Shown piece after piece: positions 52,272 to 60,633 of a DNA stretch of 64,000 nucleotides. A model generated the notes under the pieces. It had not been told where the DNA came from. It did not search any database and saw only the letters and a list, made by a program, of their open reading frames with translations. The stretch is from Actinomadura chibensis NBRC 106107. GTDB lineage: Bacteria; Actinomycetota; Actinomycetes; Streptosporangiales; Streptosporangiaceae. The position numbers and the translations under genes were made by a program. How positions within the stretch are numbered: position 1 is the first letter of the stretch; every line of letters starts with the position of its first letter. Where the stretch lies: the NCBI RefSeq assembly GCF_001552135.1, contig NZ_BCQP01000012.1:1-64000 (forward strand), in the 5' to 3' direction.

Positions 52272-53465
52272 TCACCCCTTCACGCAGACGAGCTGGCGCA
52301 GGTGGGCGACGACCTCCACCAGGTCGGACTGCTCCCCGATCACCGTCTCCAGGTCCTTGTAGGCGCCGGGGATCTCGTCGATGACGCCGGTGTCCTTGCG
52401 GCACTCGACGCCGCGCGTCTGCTCGATCAGGTCGTCCACGGTGAAGCTCTTGCGGGCCTTGTTGCGGCTCATCCTGCGGCCCGCGCCGTGCGACGCGGAG
52501 TTGTAGGCGGTCTCGTTGCCGAGGCCGCGGACGATGTAGGTGCCGGTCGCCATCGACCCCGGGATGATGCCGAGGTCGCCGCGTCCCGCGCGGATCGCGC
52601 CCTTGCGGGTGACGAGCAGCTCCACGCCGCCGTACTCCTCTTCCGCCACGTAGTTGTGGTGGCAGGAGATGACCTGCTCCCAGCGGCAGCGCTTCTCGCC
52701 GAACCGCTTCGTCACGACGTTCTGCGCGAGCGCGAGCATGACGGCGCGGTTGCGGCGCGCGTACTCCTGCGCCCAGAACAGGTCGTGCCGGTAGGCGTCC
52801 ATCTTCGGGGTGCCCGAGACGAACACGGCGAGGTCGGCGTCCGGCAGGTCCTGGTTGTGCGGGAGCCTGCGGGCGGCCTCGATGTGCTGCTCGGCCAGCT
52901 CGTTGCCGATGTTGCGCGACCCCGAGTGCAGGACGAGCCAGATCGCGCCGTCGTCGTCCGCGCACAGCTCCAGGAAGTGGTTGCCGCCGCCGAGCGTGCC
53001 CATCTGCTGGCGGGCGCGGCCGAGGCGGGACCGCACCGCCGGGTGCAGGTCGTCGAACGCCTTCCAGAACTCGTACCAGCCGCGCTCCTTCAGGTTCGGC
53101 AGCGCGGACGGGTCGACCGCGCTCTTGTGCGAGCCGCGCCCGACCGGGATCGCCTTCTCCAGCCGGCTGCGCAGGCCGGACAGGTCGTCCGGCATGTCCT
53201 CGACGGTGAGCGTCGACTTCGCGGCGGTCATCCCGCAGCCGATGTCGACGCCGACGGCCGCCGGGGACACCGCGTCCCGCATCGCGATCACCGAGCCGAC
53301 GGTGGCGCCCTTGCCGTAGTGGACGTCGGGCATCACCGCGAGGCCCTCCACCCACGGCAGGGCGGAGACGTTGCGGAGCTGGTCGAGGGCGAGGTCCTCG
53401 ACGGTGGCGGGGTCGGTCCACATCCGGATGGGAACGCGGCCGCCCTTCAGAGTCTGGTACGGCAT
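52272..53465 (-). CDS. rtcB: RNA 3'-phosphate ligase RtcB
   Basis: 397-residue Mn2+/GTP-dependent ligase that joins RNA 2',3'-cyclic phosphate or 3'-phosphate to 5'-OH. Family motifs are all present: MPDVHYGKGATVGSV, GVDIGCGM (Cys metal ligand), LGGGNHFLEL, VLHSGSRNIG, CHHNYV and the guanylylated His in SASHGAGRRMSR. ATG 53465 has AAGGAG upstream. It has no archease neighbour. It presumably repairs tRNAs or mRNAs cut by toxins. Confidence 0.95.
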   Translation of the reverse strand: MPYQTLKGGRVPIRMWTDPATVEDLALDQLRNVSALPWVEGLAVMPDVHYGKGATVGSVIAMRDAVSPAAVGVDIGCGMTAAKSTLTVEDMPDDLSGLRSRLEKAIPVGRGSHKSAVDPSALPNLKERGWYEFWKAFDDLHPAVRSRLGRARQQMGTLGGGNHFLELCADDDGAIWLVLHSGSRNIGNELAEQHIEAARRLPHNQDLPDADLAVFVSGTPKMDAYRHDLFWAQEYARRNRAVMLALAQNVVTKRFGEKRCRWEQVISCHHNYVAEEEYGGVELLVTRKGAIRAGRGDLGIIPGSMATGTYIVRGLGNETAYNSASHGAGRRMSRNKARKSFTVDDLIEQTRGVECRKDTGVIDEIPGAYKDLETVIGEQSDLVEVVAHLRQLVCVKG

Positions 53466-53554
53466 GCCTTCTCCTTGATCGACGGGAACCGAACCGTGAT
53501 CTATGACGCCAGAGCGTCCGGCCCCGCTTCAACCGGTTTATTCCCCGCCGGCGG

Positions 53555-55279
53555 TCAGGAGCGGCGGCGCTCGGTGAGGCCGAGCCCGCCGAGATGGCGC
53601 AGCAGCGCGGCGGCGACGCGGCGGCTGGTCGACAGCGCCTCCGCCGCCTGACCTGGGGTGAAGGGCTGCGGCAGCGCGGACAGGACGCGCAGCGCCGCCT
53701 CCTCCGCTCCCTTCGGCAGGACGATCTCACCGCCGCCGTCCCCGTCGTTGTCATCGTCGGAGGCGAGCCGCAGGACGGCGCCCGCGCGCGCCGCGTCGTC
53801 GAGGGCCTCGCCGGTGAGGCCGAGCTCGGCCAGCCGCTCGGCGGACGGGGCGGCGAACGGCGCGTCCGCGAGGTCGGCGCGCAGCCGCCGCACGGCCGCC
53901 TCCCACGCGGGAGCGGGCGCGGGCGCCGGGGCTGGGCCGTGGACGCGTCCCGCCTCCACGCGCAGCGGCGGCCGGACGAGCGCCGCCACGAGCCGCCGCG
54001 CCGGCAGCCCGAGCCGCAGCCGCGCGGCCTCCAGCGGGACGCCGGGGGCGCGCGGGCTCCGGGCCGCGTGCCGGGACGTCTCCTCGGCGAGCCGCTCGAA
54101 CAGCGACCGCCAGTGCGCGGGGTCGGCGAGCCACCCGCCGTCCAGCGCGACGGCGTCCGGCGGCGGGGCGCAGCCCATCAGCGCCAGCTCGGAGCGGCGG
54201 AGCACGCCGTGCCTGCGCAGCACGAGCGCGCCGTCCGGGCGGTCGGGCCAGGACGCGAGCTCCCGCGCCCGGGCCGCGGCCGCGCCGCGCCGGACGAGCG
54301 TCGGCGGCCGGACGTCCAGCACGCTCACCCCGGCGATCGAGCGGCGCTCCGGGTCGCGCAGCGCCCCCGCGTCGCCGAGGTGCAGCGCCAGCCGCGTGTT
54401 CAGCGTCAGCCGGGCGGTGTCGGGGCCGAGCGGCAGCAGCCGGACCGGGACGGCCGCCGACCCGACGTGCAGCGTCATCCGCCGCGCCAGCCGCCCGGAC
54501 GCCTCGCCGTGCCGGGTGCGCACGTCGACGCTGGTGGTGTGGGTCCAGGCGCCTGGGGTGACGAGGGCCATCCCGGGGTCGACGCGCCCGGCCTCGCGCA
54601 GGGTCAGCACGACCCGCGACACGCCCCCGACCGAGTCGCGGGGCTCGCCCGCGCAGCCGATCGTCCGGACCCGGACGCGCTCCCCGGCGGGCATGAGCAG
54701 CAGCTCGTCGCCGACGGCGACCGTCCCGGCGGTGAGGGTGCCGGTGACGACGCTCTGCCGCCCGGCGGTGAACGCGCGGTCGATCCACAGCCGGACCGGG
54801 GCGGCGGCGTCCGGGACGGGCAGCCGCCCGGCGAGCCGGTCGAGCGCGGCGGTCAGCTCCTTGATCCCGGCGCCGGTCCCGGCGCTGACGGCGACGGTCT
54901 CGACGCCGCGCAGCGCCGTCCCGGCGAGCCGCTCGCGGGCCTGCCGGAGCGCGAGCTTCGGGTCGGCGGCGTCGGACCGGGTGACGGCGAGGACGCCGAA
55001 CCGGGCGCCGAGCGCGGCGAGCGCGTCCAGGTGCTCCTGCGAGCGCGGCATCCAGCCCTCGTCGGCGGCGACGGCGAACAGCACGGCGGACGCGGGCGCG
55101 GCCCCGGCGAGCATCGCCGGGACGGACCGCTCGTCGCCGGGGACGTCCACGAACGCGACGCGCCGCCCGGACGGCAGCTCCGTCCACGCCTCGGGCTCCT
55201 TCGTGTCCCTGCCGGTGAGCGCGCGCACGAGCGCGGACTTGCCGTGCCCACCGTGGCCGGCGGTGGTGACGACCTGCAT
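53555..55279 (-). CDS. selB: Selenocysteine-specific elongation factor SelB, with degenerate G domain
   Basis: 574 residues. The SelB layout is clear: N-terminal G domain, EF-Tu-like domains II-III (IDRAFTAGRQSVVTGTLTAG, LHVGSAAVPVRLLPLG), and C-terminal winged helices that read the SECIS (end QPFTPGQAAEALSTSRRV...). The P-loop is GHGGHGKS (usually GHVDHGKT/S). Between ALTG and DVPG there are about 21 residues rather than about 34: the stretch with RRGMTIDLG (switch I, with the Mg2+-binding Thr) is missing. The switch II DVPGHE is DVPGDE, so the catalytic His is replaced. The G4 motif TRSD is kept. Either GTP hydrolysis is lost or this is a divergent paralogue. The frame is open throughout. 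Confidence 0.85.
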   Translation of the reverse strand: MQVVTTAGHGGHGKSALVRALTGRDTKEPEAWTELPSGRRVAFVDVPGDERSVPAMLAGAAPASAVLFAVAADEGWMPRSQEHLDALAALGARFGVLAVTRSDAADPKLALRQARERLAGTALRGVETVAVSAGTGAGIKELTAALDRLAGRLPVPDAAAPVRLWIDRAFTAGRQSVVTGTLTAGTVAVGDELLLMPAGERVRVRTIGCAGEPRDSVGGVSRVVLTLREAGRVDPGMALVTPGAWTHTTSVDVRTRHGEASGRLARRMTLHVGSAAVPVRLLPLGPDTARLTLNTRLALHLGDAGALRDPERRSIAGVSVLDVRPPTLVRRGAAAARARELASWPDRPDGALVLRRHGVLRRSELALMGCAPPPDAVALDGGWLADPAHWRSLFERLAEETSRHAARSPRAPGVPLEAARLRLGLPARRLVAALVRPPLRVEAGRVHGPAPAPAPAPAWEAAVRRLRADLADAPFAAPSAERLAELGLTGEALDDAARAGAVLRLASDDDNDGDGGGEIVLPKGAEEAALRVLSALPQPFTPGQAAEALSTSRRVAAALLRHLGGLGLTERRRS

Positions 55280-55431
55280 CAGCGTCCTTTCCGGGGCTGG
55301 ACGCGACGGGCCGCGCGAGGGAGGTCGGTACGGGGGCGGCGCAGACGGACGTCCACGGAAGGCAAGCCTAGGGAGGCGCGCCCCCCGCGCAAAACCGGGC
55401 CCGGCCCGCGCCGCGCCCTCCGCCGTGTCCG

Positions 55432-55450
55432 TACAATTTACTTAAGCTAA
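55432..55450 (+). promoter_or_regulatory. AT-rich putative promoter/operator of the DHA2 exporter
   Basis: TACAAT (55432-55437) resembles a -10; the adjoining TTTACTTAAGCTAA contains the palindrome CTTAAG with partly symmetric flanks (TTA..TAA). No -35 is evident. It sits in the AT-richest patch of this region, 34 nt before the start. Confidence 0.4.
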
Positions 55451-55470
55451 CGAAATTTATGGAGGTTCGG

Positions 55471-56988
55471 ATGACCGGCGCCCCGACCACGGCGCGCGCG
55501 ACCGCGGGGCGTCCGGAGCCGGGTCCCGCGCGCACCGGCCGCACGCTCCTGGCGCTCGCGGCGGCGGGGATGGTCGTGTCCGTGCAGCAGACCCTCGTGC
55601 TGCCGCTGCTGCCCCAGCTCATGCGCGCGTTCGACGCCCCGATCACGGACGTGACCTGGGTGTTCACCGCGTCGCTGCTGGCCGGGGCGGTCGCCACGCC
55701 GCTGCTGTCGCGGTTCGGCGACCTGTACGGCAAGAAGCGGATGATCATGCTGGCGCTGGTGCTGCTGCTCGCCGGGTCGGTGGTGTGCGCGGTGTCCGGG
55801 TCGCTCGCCGTGCTGATCGCCGGGCGCGCGATGCAGGGCGTCTCGTCCGCGATGATCCCGCTCGCCATCGGCATGATCAGGGACACCTTCCCGCGGGAGC
55901 GGATCACCACGGCGATCGGCATCGTCAGCGCCACCATGGGCGTCGGCGGCAGCGCCGGGATGATCGTGACCGGGCTGATCGCCGCGCACACCTCCAGCCA
56001 CCACCCGGTGTTCTGGATCGCCGCCGCGCTGTCGGCCGCCGGGCTCGTGCTCGTCGGGACGGCGGCGCGCGACGTCGGCGCCCGGCCGGGCGGGCGGCCC
56101 GACCTCGCGGGCGCGGCGCTGCTCGCGGCCTGGCTGCTGTGCCTGCTGCTCGGCATCAGCCAGGGCAACGCCTGGGGCTGGACGTCGCGCGGCGTGCTCG
56201 GCTTCTTCGCGGGGGCGGCGGCGCTGTGCGCGGTCTGGGTCGCGGTCCAGCGGCGGGTCCGCGCGCCGCTCGTGCGGCTGAGCCTGCTCGTCGGGCCGCG
56301 GTCGCTGTCGGCGAACGTCGCGTCCGCGCTGCTCGGCTTCTCGATGTTCGCGGCGTTCACGCTGATCGCCGGGTTCGTGCAGGCGCGCCCGGACGACGTC
56401 GGCTACGGGCTGGGCGGCTCCGTCCTCGACGTCGGCCTCTACATGCTGCCGAGCACCGTCACGATGCTGGTGTTCTCGACGCTGGCCGGGCCGATCGCCG
56501 CCCGCGTCGGCCCCGCCTTCACCCTCGCGGTCGGGTCGGCGTTCGCCGGGCTGTGCTACGGGTGGCTCGCCGTGTCGAACTCGCACGGCTACGACATGCT
56601 GGCGTTCAGCGCGATCCAGGGCGTCGGGTTCGGGATCGCCTACGCGGCGCTCGGGACGCTCGCCGTCCAGCACGTCCCGATGGACCAGAGCGGCATCGCC
56701 TCCGGGGTCAACTCGCTCGTCCGCGTGACGGGCGGCAGCGTCGCGGGCGCGGTCACCGCGTCGATCCTCGCCGGGCGGGCCGTCGCCGGGAGGGACGTGC
56801 CGACCCTCGGCGCGTACGAGCTGTGTTTCTGGATCGTCGCGGCGGGCGCCGTCCTCGCCTCCGCGGTCGCGGTGGGGCACGGCCTGAGGCATCCTCACGC
56901 GCCGTCCCTCCGGCCGGGACGGGCCGCGACGCGCCTTGACGATGCCGCAACGAGCCTTGACGAACGGGCCCTCCGACGTGCCCTATAG
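55471..56988 (+). CDS. MFS exporter, DHA2 family
   Basis: 505 residues, about 14 TM helices. It has VVSVQQTLVLPLLPQL in TM1, motif A RFGDLYGKKRMIM, and motif C MGVGGSAGMIVTGLI. The proximal start ATG 55471 has GGAGG five bases upstream; ATG 55459 lies within that site. The last residues AATRLDDAATSLDERALRR come from a 21-bp tandem duplication. The drug/metabolite substrate is unknown, and it is divergent from selB. Confidence 0.9.
   Translation: MTGAPTTARATAGRPEPGPARTGRTLLALAAAGMVVSVQQTLVLPLLPQLMRAFDAPITDVTWVFTASLLAGAVATPLLSRFGDLYGKKRMIMLALVLLLAGSVVCAVSGSLAVLIAGRAMQGVSSAMIPLAIGMIRDTFPRERITTAIGIVSATMGVGGSAGMIVTGLIAAHTSSHHPVFWIAAALSAAGLVLVGTAARDVGARPGGRPDLAGAALLAAWLLCLLLGISQGNAWGWTSRGVLGFFAGAAALCAVWVAVQRRVRAPLVRLSLLVGPRSLSANVASALLGFSMFAAFTLIAGFVQARPDDVGYGLGGSVLDVGLYMLPSTVTMLVFSTLAGPIAARVGPAFTLAVGSAFAGLCYGWLAVSNSHGYDMLAFSAIQGVGFGIAYAALGTLAVQHVPMDQSGIASGVNSLVRVTGGSVAGAVTASILAGRAVAGRDVPTLGAYELCFWIVAAGAVLASAVAVGHGLRHPHAPSLRPGRAATRLDDAATSLDERALRRAL
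56923..56964 (+). repeat. 21-bp tandem duplication at the 3' end of the DHA2 gene
   Basis: Units 56923-56943 and 56944-56964 share 18 of 21 bases (gccgc-acg-gccttgacga core), in frame, encoding AATRLDD and AATSLDE. Confidence 0.75.
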
Positions 56989-56991
56989 GGA

Positions 56992-57022
56992 ATGCGGCCC
57001 CAATCGGAGATCGGGGCCGCAT
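56992..57022 (+). terminator. Hairpin after the DHA2 exporter gene
   Basis: Arms atgcggcccc (56992-57001) and ggggccgcat (57013-57022), four bases past the stop. Confidence 0.65.
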
Positions 57023-57078
57023 CGCCGGACGGGCCGAATCGCAGGGCGGGGCCAGGAACCCGCCACCGGGAGGACCAC

Positions 57079-58962
57079 ATGGGCGCCTACGCGGCCGCGT
57101 ACGAACGGAGCATCGCCGACCCGACCCGCTTCTGGGGGCTGGCCGCGCGGGACGTGCGCTGGCTCGTCCCGCCGGACCGGGTGCTGGACGACGGGGCGCC
57201 CCCCTTCTACCGCTGGTTCACCGGCGGCGAGCTCAACACCTGCGACAACGCCCTGGACCGGCACGTCGAGGAGGGCCGCGGCGACCAGGCCGCGCTGATC
57301 TACGACAGCCCCGTCACCGGCACCGTGCGGACCTACACCTTCCGGGAGCTGACCCGCCTCGTCGCCCGGTTCGCCGGGGCGCTGCGGGCGCAGGGCGTCG
57401 ACCGGGGCGACCGGGTCGTGCTGTACCTGCCGATGATCCCCGAGGCGGTCGTGGCGATGCTGGCGTGCGCGCGGCTCGGCGCGGTGCACTCGGTGGTGTT
57501 CGGCGGGTTCGCGGCGCGCGAGCTCGCCGTCCGGATCGACGACGCCCGCCCGAAGGCCGTCGTGTCGGCGTCGTGCGGGATCGAGGGCGGCCGGGTCGTG
57601 CCGTACAAACCGCTCCTGGACCGGGCCCTGGACCTGGCCAAGCACAAGGTGGAGCGGTGCGTGATCCGGCAGCGCGAGCAGCTGCACGCCGACCTCGTCA
57701 GGCCGCGCGACGTGGAGTGGGACGAGGCGGTCGCCGCCGCCGAGCCCGCCGACTGCGTCCCGGTCGCCGCCACCGACCCGCTGTACATCCTCTACACGTC
57801 CGGGACGACGGGGCGGCCGAAGGGCGTCGTCCGCGACAACGGCGGGCACGCGGTGGCGCTGCGCTGGTCGATGGAGAACGTGTTCGGCGTCGGGCCCGGC
57901 GACGTGTTCTGGGCGGCGTCGGACGTGGGCTGGGTCGTCGGCCACTCCTACATCGTGTACGCGCCGCTGCTCACCGGGTGCACGACCGTCCTGTACGAGG
58001 GCAAGCCGGTCGGGACGCCCGACGCGGGCGCGTTCTGGCGGGTCGCCGCGCAGCACCGGGTGAAGGCGCTGTTCACCGCGCCGACCGCGATCCGCGCGGT
58101 GAAGAAGGAGGACCCGGAGGGCGCGCTGCTCGCCGGGCACGACCTGTCCGCGCTGGACACGCTGTTCCTCGCCGGAGAGCGGCTCGACCCCGACACCTAC
58201 CGGTGGGCGGCGCGGGTGCTGGACCGCCCCGTCATCGACCACTGGTGGCAGACCGAGACGGGCTGGCCGATCGTCGCGAACCTGCGCGGGCTGGAGCCGA
58301 TGCCGGTCAAGCCCGGCTCGCCGTCGGTGCCGGTGCCGGGCTACGACGTGCGGGTCCTCGGCCCGGACGGGTCGGCCGTCCCGCCCGGCGAGGACGGGCA
58401 CATCGCGATCCGGCTGCCGCTGCCGCCCGGCACCCTCCCCACCCTCTGGCAGGACGACGAGCGCTTCGTCGAGTCCTACCTCACGAAGTTCCCCGGCCAC
58501 TACCTGACCGGCGACGGCGGCCACCTCGACGAGGACGGCTACATCTGGGTCATGGGCCGCACCGACGACGTGATCAACGTGGCCGGGCACCGGCTGTCCA
58601 CCGGGACGATGGAGGAGGTCATCGCCGCCCACCCGGCCGTCGCCGAGTGCGCGGTGATCGGCGTCCGGGACGCGCTCAAGGGGCAGGTGCCGCGCGGGCT
58701 GGTCGTGCTGAAGAGCGGGGTCCTCGCCGAGCCGGGCGAGGTGTGCGCGGAGCTGGTCGGGATGGTCCGCGACCAGGTCGGGCCGGTCGCCGCGCTGAAG
58801 GAGATCACGGTCGTCGGGGCGCTGCCGAAGACCCGGTCGGGCAAGATCCTGCGCGGGGTGATGCGCGGCATCGCCGACGGGGAGGACGTGAACGTCCCGT
58901 CCACCATCGAGGACCCGGACGTCCTGGACGACCTGCGGCCCGTCCTGCGCAAGGCCCCCTAG
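57079..58962 (+). CDS. prpE: Propionyl-CoA synthetase (PrpE/ACSS3 type)
   Basis: 627-residue AMP-forming acyl-CoA ligase. PrpE-type signatures are RWFTGGELNTCDNALDRHV, SASCGIEGGRVVPYKP, the P-loop-like ILYTSGTTGRPKGVVRDNGG, SDVGWVVGHSYIVY and DHWWQTETGWPIV, with the C-terminal catalytic Lys in LPKTRSGKILRGVMR. It activates propionate (or acetate) to the CoA ester. ATG 57079 has GGGAGG five bases before. Propionyl-CoA would feed methylmalonyl or IcmF-linked routes. Confidence 0.92.
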   Translation: MGAYAAAYERSIADPTRFWGLAARDVRWLVPPDRVLDDGAPPFYRWFTGGELNTCDNALDRHVEEGRGDQAALIYDSPVTGTVRTYTFRELTRLVARFAGALRAQGVDRGDRVVLYLPMIPEAVVAMLACARLGAVHSVVFGGFAARELAVRIDDARPKAVVSASCGIEGGRVVPYKPLLDRALDLAKHKVERCVIRQREQLHADLVRPRDVEWDEAVAAAEPADCVPVAATDPLYILYTSGTTGRPKGVVRDNGGHAVALRWSMENVFGVGPGDVFWAASDVGWVVGHSYIVYAPLLTGCTTVLYEGKPVGTPDAGAFWRVAAQHRVKALFTAPTAIRAVKKEDPEGALLAGHDLSALDTLFLAGERLDPDTYRWAARVLDRPVIDHWWQTETGWPIVANLRGLEPMPVKPGSPSVPVPGYDVRVLGPDGSAVPPGEDGHIAIRLPLPPGTLPTLWQDDERFVESYLTKFPGHYLTGDGGHLDEDGYIWVMGRTDDVINVAGHRLSTGTMEEVIAAHPAVAECAVIGVRDALKGQVPRGLVVLKSGVLAEPGEVCAELVGMVRDQVGPVAALKEITVVGALPKTRSGKILRGVMRGIADGEDVNVPSTIEDPDVLDDLRPVLRKAP

Positions 58963-58969
58963 AGGCCCG

Positions 58970-59281
58970 TCAGGGGGCACGTGGCGGCCGGGGCGCCCTC
59001 GGCGGCGGGGCGATCCGCTTCGGCCAGCACAGCGCCACCAGGAACACGCCCGCCGCGGCGAGGCCGAGCTGGAAGAGGAACTCCCAGACGCTCCAGCCGC
59101 CCCAGCCGCCGCTCCCGAGGCCGAACAGGTGCGCGATGCCGGTCCCGGCGAACGCGGCGACGACGCCGACCGCGACCGTGCACCAGCCCGGCATGGTCTC
59201 CCGGCCCGGCGCGACCAACCGTCCCAGCGCGCCGACGACCGCGCCCAGCACCACGGCCGCGGCGAGCCCCGCGACGCTCAT
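58970..59281 (-). CDS. Small membrane protein, GlsB/YeaQ/YmgE-like
   Basis: 103 residues with three hydrophobic helices: VVLGAVVGALGRLVAPGRE (with the family's basic turn), CTVAVGVVAAFAGTGIAHLF and LFQLGLAAAGVFLVALC, then a Pro/Arg tail. GALxRLxxPG and GWCT fit the transglycosylase-associated protein family. Function in stress is suspected in the family but unproven. It ends 7 bp from the prpE stop. Confidence 0.72.
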   Translation of the reverse strand: MSVAGLAAAVVLGAVVGALGRLVAPGRETMPGWCTVAVGVVAAFAGTGIAHLFGLGSGGWGGWSVWEFLFQLGLAAAGVFLVALCWPKRIAPPPRAPRPPRAP

Positions 59282-59414
59282 CTCGTCCCTCCGCTTCCCG
59301 GGGCGGCGAACACCCGGTCAAGGGAAGCCCTACCCGGAGTATCGGTCCCGACACGACCGCGCCGGTCAGGCGCGCGCCGGGCAAATTCCGGGCGCGGACG
59401 GACCAGGCGGCGGG

Positions 59415-60422
59415 TCAGCGGACGACGAGGGCGCGCCGCTGCCGGGCGACCAGCTCGCCGATGACGGGCGCGCCCGGGACCTCGCCCGCGATCAGCAGGC
59501 CGCCGGAGACCTGCGCGTCGGCGAGCAGCAGCCGCTCCTCCTCGGCGATCCGCCGGAAGTCGGTGTGCGGGGACACCCACGACAGGTTCCGCCGCGTCCC
59601 GCCGGGCACGAACCCGTGCCGCACCGCGGACCGCGCGCCGTCCAGGTACTCGACGGCGGACGCGTCCACGACGGCCGTGACGCCGCTCGCCCGCGCCAGC
59701 TTGTAGAGGTGGCCGAGCAGCCCGAACCCGGTGACGTCGGTGGCGCACACGACGCCGCGCTCCAGCGCGGCGAGCCCGGCCGCCGCGTTCAGCGCGGCCA
59801 TCGTGTCCACGGCGTGCGGGAACACCTCCCCGGTCGCCTTGTGCCGGGCGTTGAGGACGCCGACGCCGAGCGGCTTCGTCAGCGACAGCGGGACGCCGGG
59901 GCGGCCCGCGTCCAGCCGCAGCAGCCGCTCCGGGTCGGCGACGCCGGTGACGGCGAGGCCGTACTTCGGCTCGGGGTCGTCGACGCTGTGCCCGCCCGCG
60001 ATCGCGCACCCGGCGAGCGCGGCGACGTCCCGGCCGCCGCGCAGCACCTCGCGGGCGAGCTCGGCGGGCAGCGTGTCCACCGGCCAGCCGAGCAGGTTGA
60101 GCGCCATCAGCGGCTCGCCGCCGATCGCGTACACGTCGGACAGCGCGTTGGCGGCCGCGATGCGGCCCCAGTCGTAGGCGTCGTCGACGACGGGGGTGGA
60201 GAAGTCGGCGGTGGACACCACGGCCCGGCCGCCGTCCATCCGCAGGACGGCGGCGTCGTCGCCGTCCTGCCCGCCCGCGAGCAGCGCGCCGTCGCGCTCG
60301 GCGGGGCCGCCGCCGGTGAGGCCCGCCACGACGCGCTCCAGCTCCGCCGGGGGGATCTTGCTGGCGCAGCCGCCGCCGTGCGCGTACTGCGTGAGGCGGG
60401 CTGCCGGAGCGAGGCGGGTCAC
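59415..60422 (-). CDS. selD: Selenide, water dikinase SelD (selenophosphate synthetase)
   Basis: 335 residues. It makes selenophosphate from selenide and ATP. The catalytic N-terminal loop is YAHGGGCASKIPP: Cys aligns with E. coli Cys17 and the Lys is kept, while the second Cys of the usual GCGCK is Ser. ATP/Mg motifs TADFSTPVVDDAYDWGRIAA and GGHSVDDPEPKYGLAVTG are intact, as is DVTGFGLLGHL. There is no Sec codon. The gene is leaderless: TTAAAT lies 6 nt before GTG 60422. It is divergent from the acyl-CoA synthetase gene. Confidence 0.94.
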   Translation of the reverse strand: MTRLAPAARLTQYAHGGGCASKIPPAELERVVAGLTGGGPAERDGALLAGGQDGDDAAVLRMDGGRAVVSTADFSTPVVDDAYDWGRIAAANALSDVYAIGGEPLMALNLLGWPVDTLPAELAREVLRGGRDVAALAGCAIAGGHSVDDPEPKYGLAVTGVADPERLLRLDAGRPGVPLSLTKPLGVGVLNARHKATGEVFPHAVDTMAALNAAAGLAALERGVVCATDVTGFGLLGHLYKLARASGVTAVVDASAVEYLDGARSAVRHGFVPGGTRRNLSWVSPHTDFRRIAEEERLLLADAQVSGGLLIAGEVPGAPVIGELVARQRRALVVR

Positions 60423-60428
60423 CGGAAG

Positions 60429-60458
60429 ATTTAACGCACAACTACCTCAAATGATCAA
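60429..60458 (-). promoter_or_regulatory. selD promoter (leaderless)
   Basis: Minus-strand TTGATC (60458-60453), an 18-bp spacer and TTAAAT (60434-60429), in an AT-rich patch. The start point 7 nt on is the GTG of selD. Confidence 0.65.
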
Positions 60459-60557
60459 CAACCGGACAGTACGGGTCCGGTCACGACGGGCGAGGTCCGC
60501 CGCGACCGGCGCGCACCCGGCGTCCGACCTGGGACGGAATCGCGCCGGGGGGCTTGT

Positions 60558-60572
60558 CCGAACATCGTTCGG
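60558..60572. promoter_or_regulatory. Inverted repeat upstream of the acyl-CoA synthetase gene
   Basis: CCGAAC-ATC-GTTCGG, 6-bp arms and 3-bp spacer, 62 bp before the ATG. It is probably a repressor site. The rest of the 210-bp gap shows only the selD promoter. Confidence 0.5.
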
Positions 60573-60633
60573 CATGATGCGATTCCCCTCTGCAAGTCCT
60601 CACTTACATTCGGGACACGACACGAGGGGCGAC

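Noticed and set aside
59415..60422. In-frame TGA (Sec) in SelD or other genes of the Sec region
   Set aside because: The SelD catalytic position is a plain Cys codon, and no gene in the window shows a readthrough TGA followed by a plausible SECIS hairpin.
60558..60572. CCGAAC-ATC-GTTCGG as a LexA (SOS) box
   Set aside because: The mycobacterial/actinobacterial box needs four bases between CGAAC and GTTCG; here there are three, and the downstream gene is a fatty-acyl-CoA ligase. Kept only as a generic inverted repeat.
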